Origin: an uncultured Opitutia bacterium
GTDB lineage: Bacteria; Verrucomicrobiota; Verrucomicrobiia; Opitutales; Opitutaceae
Assembly (NCBI GenBank): GCA_903859715.1
Contig: CAIONS010000065.1
Span: 1-64,000, forward strand
Length of the DNA stretch: 64,000 bases
Reading direction: 5' to 3'
Part shown: positions 57,826-64,000 of the stretch, in pieces
How the letters are laid out: each line of letters starts with the position of its first letter
Position numbering within the stretch: the stretch's first letter is position 1
Program-made: the position numbers and the translations under genes
Notes under the pieces: generated by a model
Seen by the model: only the letters and a program-made list of their open reading frames with translations
What the model was told of the DNA's origin: nothing
Database searches by the model: none

Positions 57826-58587
57826 ATGCTGACCTTTGAACAGACCCAGGCGTTTGATCGCGACGGCTTTGTCCTCGTGCCGGACGTTTTCACCCCGCAG
57901 GAAATTGAAATCCTGCTGTCCCATGTGACGAAGGAAGGCCGGGTGACGAAGCACCAGGGCAACATGCCCGACTCCGCCGGCCGCTCCAGCAAGCTCGCGC
58001 TGTGGATGGATGTGAGCGACGACATCTTTGGTGCGGTGACCACGAGCCCGCGGATCGTGAACAACGTGCGGATGCTGCTGCGCGAGGACGTTTACCACTG
58101 GCACAGCAAGGTGATGCTCAAGGAAGCGCGCGTCGGCGGCGCGTGGGAGTGGCACCAGGATTACGGCTACTGGTACGGCGATGGCTGCCTCGCCCCGCGG
58201 CTGATCTCCTGCATGATCGCGCTTGATCCGGCGACGAAGGCGAACGGCTGCCTGAAAGTGATCCCGGGTTCGCATACGCTCGGACGGTTTGACCACGGCC
58301 GCGTGGGCAACCAATCCGGCGCGGACCAGGAACGGGTCGCGGCGCTCATTGAGCGGCTCGGTGTGACGTACTGCGAGGCGCCCGCGGGCAGCGCGCTGTT
58401 TTTCCACGGCAATTTGTTTCACGCCTCCGAGCCGAACCTTTCAGACAAGCACCGCCGGGCCTACATCTGCTGCTACAACGCGCTCTCGAATGTTCCGTAC
58501 GGCGGCAAGGGTCACGGGCGGCCCGTGCCGATCACGCTGTCGCCGGACGATTCGATCCTGACCTTCGCCGAGCCTGTGCTCGCCTGA
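57826..58587 (+). CDS. Phytanoyl-CoA dioxygenase (PhyH) family protein 3
   Basis: A 253-residue Fe(II)/2-oxoglutarate dioxygenase: HxD in AWEWHQDYGYWYGDGCLAPR, distal histidine in FFHGNLFHASEPNLSDKHRR, PhyH box GCLKVIPGSHTLGRFDHG. The region REDVYHWHSKVMLKE is typical of the ectoine-hydroxylase-like branch, though ectoine genes are absent. It is three bases ahead of the glycosidase-like gene, so the two are co-transcribed. Confidence 0.92.
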   Translation: MLTFEQTQAFDRDGFVLVPDVFTPQEIEILLSHVTKEGRVTKHQGNMPDSAGRSSKLALWMDVSDDIFGAVTTSPRIVNNVRMLLREDVYHWHSKVMLKEARVGGAWEWHQDYGYWYGDGCLAPRLISCMIALDPATKANGCLKVIPGSHTLGRFDHGRVGNQSGADQERVAALIERLGVTYCEAPAGSALFFHGNLFHASEPNLSDKHRRAYICCYNALSNVPYGGKGHGRPVPITLSPDDSILTFAEPVLA

Positions 58588-58590
58588 TTC

Positions 58591-59907
58591 ATGGCCGCAG
58601 CCGACTCCGCGCCGCCGCCGGCTGACGACGCGACGATCATCCGCCAGGGCGTGACCGCCGCGATCAAGCAGACGCTCGAGCCGGCCGCGACGGAGAAGGC
58701 CTACCCCGGGCATTTCACCATCGTGGCCGACGGCCACTGGTTCGGGCAGGAGAACACCTGGCCGGGGCTCGACTCGTGGCAGATGGCGGGCGCCTATCTG
58801 CTGCTGGGCCGGACGCAGCTTGCGCTGGATTATTTTGACTACGTGCAGGCATCGCAGCGCGCCGATGGCAACATCCCCTATGCGATCGTCGCGGCCGAGA
58901 CGCCGCCGGATCACCTGACGACCTACAACAAAGGCATGCGTTATCCGGAGGACGTGTTCACCTACGATCCGAAGCGTGCAGGATACACCGCGCGCAAATG
59001 GATCGGCTCCTACAGTCACTGGATCGCCGGGATCAACCCGCTCGGCACGCTGGCCGCGGTCAGCTATGTGTTGCTCGGCGACGAGATTTTCACCGCCACC
59101 GGTGACCAGGCCTGGTTGGAGTCGAAGCTCGCCTCACTGGAACGGGCGGCGAAGTACCTGCTTTCGCGGAAAAGCGGAAACGGCCTGATCGCGGGCGCCG
59201 GTTTTTATACGGAGATGCCGCCGCGCCACCAATGGGACGGCGTCGCCCAGTGCTATGTGGTCCATGTGTTCAACAAATGCGCACGGCTGAATGCCGTGCT
59301 CGGCCGCGCACCGGCTGCGGCGCAGTGGCGGATGGAATCGGCCACCCTGGGGGCGCGGTTCCGCGAGGTTTTCTGGCGCGGCGATCATTACGCGGAGTAC
59401 GTGCACCCCGAGCGCGGCGTGGTCGACCTGCACGGCCTGTCGGATGTGAACTGGGCGGCGGTGGCCTATGACGTGGCAACACCGGCGCAGGCGGACGCGC
59501 TCTGGCCGCGAATGACGGGCGAGCCGGCGTTCTGGCATGGCGACATGCCGACGCAAACGGTGTCGAAACCCTTCACTTATCAGGAGTGGGAATTTTTCTC
59601 CTCCCACGAGGACGTGGGCTTCGCGATTCCCGTCGGCCAGCTCTACGACGCGGCGGCGATGGGCCGCGTGTGGTTCCTCGAGTGGCAGGCCTGCGCGAAG
59701 CGCGGGGAGACGAAACGCCTGCGCGAATCCGTGGTGAAAGTCTGCCAGATGGGCCTGAAGGACGGCGGATTCTGGCATGAGCGCTATCATCCGCTGCAGG
59801 TGGCGCGGGTGGATTGGACCGGCCCGCGCGGTTACGGCGAATATCCCGCGATCCTCGTGCGCGCCGTGCTGGGAAATCCGGCGGTGTTTGCCGATGTAGG
59901 GCTGTGA
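58591..59907 (+). CDS. (Alpha/alpha)6 glycosidase-like protein
   Basis: A 438-residue protein of the six-hairpin glycosidase fold, resembling the amylo-alpha-1,6-glucosidase/glucosylglycerate-hydrolase superfamily. Typical segments are DGHWFGQENTWPGLDSWQMA, GAYLLLGRTQLALDYFDYVQ and ASQRADGNIPYA, then SDVNWAAVAYDVAT and GLKDGGFWHERYHPLQVARV near the end. Candidate acids are in the ENTWPGLD and KDGGFWHERYH segments. No signal peptide, so it probably acts in the cytoplasm. Coupled with the dioxygenase by a three-base gap. Its stop touches a palindrome shared with the convergent gene. Confidence 0.8.
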   Translation: MAAADSAPPPADDATIIRQGVTAAIKQTLEPAATEKAYPGHFTIVADGHWFGQENTWPGLDSWQMAGAYLLLGRTQLALDYFDYVQASQRADGNIPYAIVAAETPPDHLTTYNKGMRYPEDVFTYDPKRAGYTARKWIGSYSHWIAGINPLGTLAAVSYVLLGDEIFTATGDQAWLESKLASLERAAKYLLSRKSGNGLIAGAGFYTEMPPRHQWDGVAQCYVVHVFNKCARLNAVLGRAPAAAQWRMESATLGARFREVFWRGDHYAEYVHPERGVVDLHGLSDVNWAAVAYDVATPAQADALWPRMTGEPAFWHGDMPTQTVSKPFTYQEWEFFSSHEDVGFAIPVGQLYDAAAMGRVWFLEWQACAKRGETKRLRESVVKVCQMGLKDGGFWHERYHPLQVARVDWTGPRGYGEYPAILVRAVLGNPAVFADVGL

Positions 59908-59937
59908 AGCAGCGCAGGCTTCCAGCCTGCGCTACTT
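59907..59937. repeat. Palindromic element, AGCGCAGGC family, over two stop codons
   Basis: AAGCAGCGCAGGCT-TCC-AGCCTGCGCTACTT, one mismatch between arms. It overlaps the last base of the glycosidase stop and contains the TAG stop of the convergent SnoaL-like gene (59932-59934). A very compact two-way terminator in function. Confidence 0.85.
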
Positions 59938-60390
59938 GCCGGGTGCGACCACCGCCGGCTCGGACAGCTTGGCGGATTGGTAAGCCACCATCCGCCAGGC
60001 GCCGTCCTCGCGCCGCCAGACCGAGAGGAACGACAGAGTAAACTCGACATGCAGCGTGCCGGCGGTGGCCCGCAGGCGGGCACGGCCGCTCATGAGAGCG
60101 ACGTCGTCGGTCACCCGTGTGACCTTCACGTCGCCGTAATTGTAGGCCTCGTATTTGATCTGAGCGGTTTTGACGGCGGCGAGGAACTCGGCCTTGGTCT
60201 GCACGCGGCCGTCGGCGTGCATGTAGTGGAGTGAGTTAGAAAGCAGCGGCTCAAGCCGGGTGACATTGCCGGCGATGGTCGCCAGTACCCGGGATGTGTC
60301 GGCGGCGCGCACGTCCTCCTCCAGCGAGGCGGCGCGAAGCGGCAGGGCAGCAAGGAAGGCGAAAATCAGCAGGCAGGGAAAACGGCGCAT
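59932..60390 (-). CDS. SnoaL/DUF4440-like exported protein
   Basis: A 152-residue NTF2-fold protein with a signal peptide (MRRFPCLLIFAFLAALPLRA). The domain has the pattern LEPLLSNSLHYMHADGRVQT, AEFLAAVKTAQIKYEAYNYG and FTLSFLSVWRREDGAWRMVA, typical of DUF4440/SnoaL-like proteins, which serve as small-molecule binding or isomerase folds; function here is unknown. Six bases after the thioesterase gene, so one operon. Confidence 0.85.
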   Translation of the reverse strand: MRRFPCLLIFAFLAALPLRAASLEEDVRAADTSRVLATIAGNVTRLEPLLSNSLHYMHADGRVQTKAEFLAAVKTAQIKYEAYNYGDVKVTRVTDDVALMSGRARLRATAGTLHVEFTLSFLSVWRREDGAWRMVAYQSAKLSEPAVVAPGK

Positions 60391-60396
60391 GGGGAA

Positions 60397-60795
60397 TCAG
60401 CGCTTGACGGGGTGGGGTTTGCCTTCGCTGTCGAGAGCTACGTAGGTGAAGCACCCGCGAGTGACTTGTTGCTGCGTGCTGGCCGAGTAACGGTGGACCC
60501 AGGCTTCGACGGAGATCTTCATCGAGGTGCGTCCGATGGTGAGCAGCTGGGCATAGCAGGTGACGATGTCGCCCACGCCCACGGGCCGGAGAAAGGAAAT
60601 CGCATCGATCGCCACGGTGGTCACGCGACTGAGAGCGGTGCTGCGGGCGAGGATCGCGCCGCCGATATCCATCTGGGAAACGAGCCAGCCGCCAAAGATG
60701 TCGCCGTTGTTGTTCGTGTCGGCGGGCATCGCGATGGTCCGGATGACGACGTCGCCGCTGGGCGCGGCGGGAGCGGGGGAGGCGGGCGCGGTCAT
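60397..60795 (-). CDS. Acyl-CoA thioesterase, hotdog fold (YciA-like)
   Basis: A 132-residue hotdog-fold thioesterase of the YciA/BACH class, hydrolysing acyl-CoA to free acid and CoA. The family segment RTIAMPADTNNNGDIFGGWL contains the catalytic-aspartate region (NxxGDIFGGW), then VAIDAISFLRPVGVGDIVTC. The open frame continues to 61095, opposite deoC, without homology; the ATG at 60795 is used. Probably forms a hexamer like YciA. It is divergent from deoC. Confidence 0.9.
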   Translation of the reverse strand: MTAPASPAPAAPSGDVVIRTIAMPADTNNNGDIFGGWLVSQMDIGGAILARSTALSRVTTVAIDAISFLRPVGVGDIVTCYAQLLTIGRTSMKISVEAWVHRYSASTQQQVTRGCFTYVALDSEGKPHPVKR

Positions 60796-60901
60796 GCTGG
60801 ACAACAAATCCCCGCGGCCGGGGCCGCGCAAGCCGCATGCGCGGTTCGCGGCGAGTTTTCCGTTGTTTTCCCGGTCAACGGGCAGCATGGTCTGCGACCT
60901 T

Positions 60902-61840
60902 ATGAACGCAGGCCAGTCAGCGTCGTTTCGCCGGCTGTTCGACGAAGTCGGCCCGGTCGACGCCGTCGGCATCGAGGAGCGCGTCGCCAAATATACGACC
61001 CGGAGCATCAAGAAGTCCGCCAAGCTCTGGGGCCTGAAGACGGCGGTCACGATGGTCGATCTCACGACACTCGAGGGCAAGGACACGCCCGGCAAGGTGG
61101 CCTCGCTGTGCCAGAAGGCGCTGCATCCGTCCGATGATTCGACCGTGCCGCCGGTCGCCGCGGTCTGCGTTTATCCCGCCATGGTGCGCCATGCGCGCCG
61201 GGCGCTCGGGCCGGGTGCGAAGGTGCGGATCGCCTCGGTGGCGACGGCATTTCCGTCCGGGCAGACGGCGCTCGTCACGCGCCTCGCCGAGGTGCGAAGG
61301 GCCGTCGCGGACGGGGCCGATGAGATCGACATGGTCATCAACCGCGGGGCGTTTCTCGCGGGCGAGTTTGCCGAGGTGCAGGACGAGATCGCCGCCGTGG
61401 TGGCGGCGTGCGGCGCGGCGACCCTCAAGGTCATCCTCGAAGTCAGCGAACTCGAGACGTACGACAAGATCCGGGCTGCGTCCTTTCTGGCCATGAGCGT
61501 AATCCGCCCGGGCGACTTCATCAAGACCAGCACGGGCAAGACCACGCTCAACGCCACGCTGGGCAACAACCAGGTGATGCTCGAGGCGATCCGCGATTTC
61601 TACCTTGATACCGGCACGGCCATCGCGATGAAACCGGCCGGCGGCATCCGCACGGCGAAGCAGGCGCTGCAATTCCTCATCGCGGTAAAGGAAACGCTCG
61701 GCGATGCCTGGCTGAACAACAAACGCTACCGCTTCGGGGCGAGTTCCCTGCTCAACGATCTGCTCCGCCAGATCGAGAAGGAGCGGACTGGAGCCTACCA
61801 AGCCCCTTACTATTTCAGCGAAGCCGCCGAATCCTATTAA
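60902..61840 (+). CDS. deoC: Deoxyribose-phosphate aldolase
   Basis: A 312-residue DERA, cleaving 2-deoxyribose 5-phosphate to glyceraldehyde 3-phosphate and acetaldehyde. The Schiff-base lysine lies in GDFIKTSTGKTTLNATLG and the second active-site lysine in IAMKPAGGIRTAKQAL; DEIDMVINRGAFLAGEF and VKVI-type LKVILEVSELETYDKI are conserved. It belongs to the longer (about 310-residue) subgroup, with an N-terminal helix region. ATG at 60887 is an alternative start. Aldehyde dehydrogenase genes follow, which would oxidise the acetaldehyde. Confidence 0.93.
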   Translation: MNAGQSASFRRLFDEVGPVDAVGIEERVAKYTTRSIKKSAKLWGLKTAVTMVDLTTLEGKDTPGKVASLCQKALHPSDDSTVPPVAAVCVYPAMVRHARRALGPGAKVRIASVATAFPSGQTALVTRLAEVRRAVADGADEIDMVINRGAFLAGEFAEVQDEIAAVVAACGAATLKVILEVSELETYDKIRAASFLAMSVIRPGDFIKTSTGKTTLNATLGNNQVMLEAIRDFYLDTGTAIAMKPAGGIRTAKQALQFLIAVKETLGDAWLNNKRYRFGASSLLNDLLRQIEKERTGAYQAPYYFSEAAESY

Positions 61841-61929
61841 TTTTCACAGGAGGAAACGGAGAGAACGGAGCAATGCGACAGACCCTTCCTTCTTTCTCCT
61901 CTGTTTCCTCCGTTACCTCCTGTAAAAAA
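61841..61929. repeat. Inverted word-repeat, GGAGGAAACGGAG family
   Basis: CACAGGAGGAAACGGAGAGA (61845) pairs with TCTGTTTCCTCCGTTACCTC (ending 61920) followed by CTGTAAAA. It lies between deoC and the first aldehyde dehydrogenase. The sister copy at 18546-18617 is nested in another element. Confidence 0.85.
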
Positions 61930-61940
61930 TAGATCTCTCC

Positions 61941-63449
61941 ATGCCAACCTTAGCCGCCGGAAAAAAACAGACTCCCCGCCGCCAGGGCCGCCCCGCGCCC
62001 GAGCTCATCTTCGGTGACCTCTGGACGTACGATCCCGCACCGGAGACGGCGGATCCGAAGCTGAAGAAACGCTACGAACTCTTCATCAACGGCCGGTTCG
62101 TCGCGCCGAAGTCGGGGAAGTATTTCAGCTCCATCAACCCGGCCAACGAGCAGAAGCTCGCCGAGATCGCACTGGCGGATCGGGCGGATGTCGATGCCGC
62201 GTACCGCGCAGCGAAAAAGGCGTACGACACCACCTGGGGCAAAATGCCGGGGGCGGAGCGGGCCAAATATCTTTTCCGAATTGCGCGGCTGCTGCAGGAC
62301 CGGGCCCGCGAATTTGCCGTCGCCGAGACGATGGACGGCGGCAAGCCGATCAAGGAGTCGCGCGACTTCGACGTGCCGATGGCGGCGGCGCATTTCTTTT
62401 ATCACGCCGGCTGGGCGGACAAGCTCGACTACGTGGCGCCGGGCCGCCGGATCGCGCCGCTGGGCGTGGTGGGGCAGGTCATCCCGTGGAACTTCCCCCT
62501 GCTGATGTGTGCATGGAAACTCGCGCCCGCGCTGGCGATGGGCAACTGCGTTGTGCTGAAGCCCGCCGAGACGACCTCGATTACTGCGCTCAAGCTCGCC
62601 GAGATCATCCAGGACGCGGGCCTGCCGCCGGGCGTGGTGAACATCGTGACCGGGGCGGGCGAAACCGGTGCGGCGGTGATGGGCCATCCGATTCCGGCGA
62701 AGGTCGCGTTCACGGGCTCGACCGAAGTGGGCAAGATCATCATGCGCTCGCTCGCAGGCACAGACAAAAAGATGACGATGGAACTCGGCGGCAAGGCCGC
62801 GAACATCATCTTCGACGACGCGCCGCTCGACCAGGCGGTCGAGGGCATCATCAACGGCATTTTCTTCAACCAGGGGCACGTCTGTTGCGCCGGCTCACGC
62901 CTGCTGGTGCATGAGCCCGTGGCGGACCGGGTCATTGCAAAGCTCAAGCAGCGGATGAAGGTGCTGCGCGTCGGCGATCCGCTCGACAAGAACACCGACG
63001 TCGGAGCGATCAACTCGAAGGAGCAGCTCGCAAGGATCACGGCACTCGTCAAAAGCGGCGTGAAGGAAGGCGCCGAGATGTTTCAGCCGGCCTGCACGCT
63101 GCCGGCGAAGGGCTGGTATTTTCCGCCGACGATTTTCTCCGGTGTGTCGATGAGCCACCGCATTGCGCGCGAGGAGATCTTCGGCCCGGTGCTTTCGATC
63201 CTCACGTTCCGCACGCCGGAAGAGGCAGTCGAGAAGGCCAACAACACCGCCTATGGTCTCAGTGCCGGCGTGTGGACAGACAAGGGTTCACGGATCCTGA
63301 AGATGTCCACGGAGCTGAAGGCCGGCGTGGTCTGGGCCAACACCTACAATAAGTTCGACCCGACCTCGCCGTTCGGCGGGTACAAGGAAAGCGGCTTCGG
63401 CCGCGAAGGCGGCCGGCAGGGCCTGCTGGATTACTGCCGGCTGGTTTAA
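61941..63449 (+). CDS. Aldehyde dehydrogenase 1
   Basis: A 502-residue NAD(P)-dependent aldehyde dehydrogenase. Catalytic cysteine in NQGHVCCAGSRLLVH, general base glutamate in TMELGGKAANIIFDD, the cofactor segments VIPWNFPLLMCAWKLAPAL and FTGSTEVGKIIMRSLA, and the late NPFGG-type DPTSPFGGYKESGFGREGG. The N-terminal 45 residues are an extension (KKQTPRRQGRPAPELIFGDLW). Directly after deoC it should act on acetaldehyde or a related short aldehyde. Confidence 0.93.
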   Translation: MPTLAAGKKQTPRRQGRPAPELIFGDLWTYDPAPETADPKLKKRYELFINGRFVAPKSGKYFSSINPANEQKLAEIALADRADVDAAYRAAKKAYDTTWGKMPGAERAKYLFRIARLLQDRAREFAVAETMDGGKPIKESRDFDVPMAAAHFFYHAGWADKLDYVAPGRRIAPLGVVGQVIPWNFPLLMCAWKLAPALAMGNCVVLKPAETTSITALKLAEIIQDAGLPPGVVNIVTGAGETGAAVMGHPIPAKVAFTGSTEVGKIIMRSLAGTDKKMTMELGGKAANIIFDDAPLDQAVEGIINGIFFNQGHVCCAGSRLLVHEPVADRVIAKLKQRMKVLRVGDPLDKNTDVGAINSKEQLARITALVKSGVKEGAEMFQPACTLPAKGWYFPPTIFSGVSMSHRIAREEIFGPVLSILTFRTPEEAVEKANNTAYGLSAGVWTDKGSRILKMSTELKAGVVWANTYNKFDPTSPFGGYKESGFGREGGRQGLLDYCRLV

Positions 63450-63470
63450 CCCGAAGGACGAAAAATTACC

Positions 63471-64000
63471 ATGTCCCGTTTACCCATCACCAAGACCCCG
63501 AAGGTTTATGTCGGCGGTGCGTTCATCCGCTCCGAGAGTGCGCGGGTGTTTCCGATCCGGGATGCCGTCGGCCACTTCTTCGCGAACATCCCACAATGCA
63601 CCCGCAAGGATCTGCGCAACGCTGTCGAGGCCGCTGCCAAGGCTGGTCCCGGCTGGGCGAAGCGCACCGCCTACAACCGCGGCCAGATTCTTTACCGCCT
63701 CGGCGAGATGCTCGAGGCGCGTGCGGCCGAGATGATTGAGGCCCTTGCAATGGGCGCTTCTTCTCCCCGCATCCGCGCCGCAGCGGCACGCGAAGTCACT
63801 GCGACGGTCGACCGGCTCATCTATTATGCCGGCTGGGCGGACAAGTATGAGCAGGTGCTGGGCAACGTGAATCCCGTGGCTGCGCCGTATTTCAATTTCA
63901 CGGTCACGGAGCCGATGGGCGTGATCGGCGTGATCGCGCCCGATGCGGCGCCGCTGCTCGGGTTGGTTTCACTGCTGGCCCCGGCCATTGTCAGCGGCAA
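63471..64000 (+). CDS. Aldehyde dehydrogenase 2 (5-prime part, cut by window end)
   Basis: An open frame from the ATG at 63471 to the window edge (176 residues seen). It begins MSRLPITKTPKVYVGGAFIR and contains AEMIEALAMGASSPRIRAAA and GVIGVIAPDAAPLLGLVSLL, the cofactor-binding start of the aldehyde-dehydrogenase domain. The usual PWNFP is replaced here by APDAA, and the catalytic Cys is beyond the window. It follows ALDH1 by 21 bases; deoC-ALDH-ALDH triplets are known from other bacteria. Confidence 0.85.
   Translation, partial: MSRLPITKTPKVYVGGAFIRSESARVFPIRDAVGHFFANIPQCTRKDLRNAVEAAAKAGPGWAKRTAYNRGQILYRLGEMLEARAAEMIEALAMGASSPRIRAAAAREVTATVDRLIYYAGWADKYEQVLGNVNPVAAPYFNFTVTEPMGVIGVIAPDAAPLLGLVSLLAPAIVSG

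Noticed and set aside
60902-64000. Bacterial microcompartment locus (deoC plus aldehyde dehydrogenases).
   Set aside because: No shell protein, phosphotransacylase or encapsulation peptide is visible in the window; only the region beyond 64000 could show it.
1-64000. Search for tRNA, rRNA, prophage, transposase, restriction or toxin-antitoxin genes.
   Set aside because: No sequence with the needed motifs was found; GGTTCGAA-like strings occur only in word-repeat elements.

Overview
The window is GC-rich, densely coded bacterial chromosome. Gene content points to the phylum Verrucomicrobiota, most likely an Opitutaceae-type bacterium: a large duplicated-permease (ADOP) gene with a PadR regulator, several phytanoyl-CoA-dioxygenase-like enzymes, a GH78-type glycosidase, a Gfo/Idh/MocA enzyme fused to an aldo/keto reductase, and many short palindromic intergenic elements built from words such as CCACGGATTTCACGG. 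This placement is an inference from gene style; there is no rRNA or marker-gene tree here. I see no tRNA, rRNA, CRISPR array, phage, transposase or restriction/defence locus.

Layout. 1-6 kb: an unknown protein, a GH78-like glycosidase, malate dehydrogenase and DAHP synthase. 6.1-8.8 kb (+): ygfZ, a small coupled protein, an HU-type protein and galactokinase. 8.8-13.8 kb (-): yggS, a SirB1-like protein, aroE, prepilin peptidase and a PRPP-synthetase-like enzyme in one tandem run. 13.9-21.6 kb: LysR regulator, TlpA-like thioredoxin, a GH3-family ligase coupled to an alpha/beta hydrolase, an RluA-type pseudouridine synthase and a FadB-type fatty-acid oxidation enzyme. 21.8-25.5 kb (-): PadR, a decayed ADOP permease and an intact ADOP permease. 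25.9-29.0 kb: a single 1036-residue protein joining E1-alpha, E1-beta, a lipoyl domain and an E2 acyltransferase. 30.0-39.5 kb (-): a lipid-modifying run with an acyl desaturase, FAD oxidoreductase, DUF1365, two CFA-family methyltransferases, DUF1295, DUF2062 and small membrane proteins. 39.6-43.2 kb (-): a TAT-exported glycosidase-like protein, a TPR protein and a chimeric gene that looks like the scar of a deleted sugar ABC transporter. 43.2-48.5 kb: an RcnR/CsoR-type regulator, a Ni/Co exporter with an inserted domain, and a dual-permease ABC importer with its ATPase and an exported beta-rich protein. 48.6-60 kb: three PhyH-type dioxygenases, an AraC regulator, LapA, an RNA methyltransferase, the Gfo-AKR fusion, membrane proteins and an (alpha/alpha)6 glycosidase-like protein. 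60-64 kb: SnoaL-like protein and thioesterase (-), then deoC and two aldehyde dehydrogenases (+), the last cut by the window end.

The most striking signal is not a protein. The spaces between genes are filled with at least ten unrelated families of short inverted repeats. Most share one architecture: each arm is a run of a 7-11 base word repeated about every 9-11 bases (CACGAAGG, CACGGATTT, GAGGAAACG, GCGGAAGC, TCGAAATCC and others), followed by a loop and the complementary run. Some are nested inside one another. At least two lie within genes, keeping the frame open (DUF1365 and the RNA methyltransferase); one supplies the aroE start codon, and others carry stop codons. No mobilising enzyme is present in the window.
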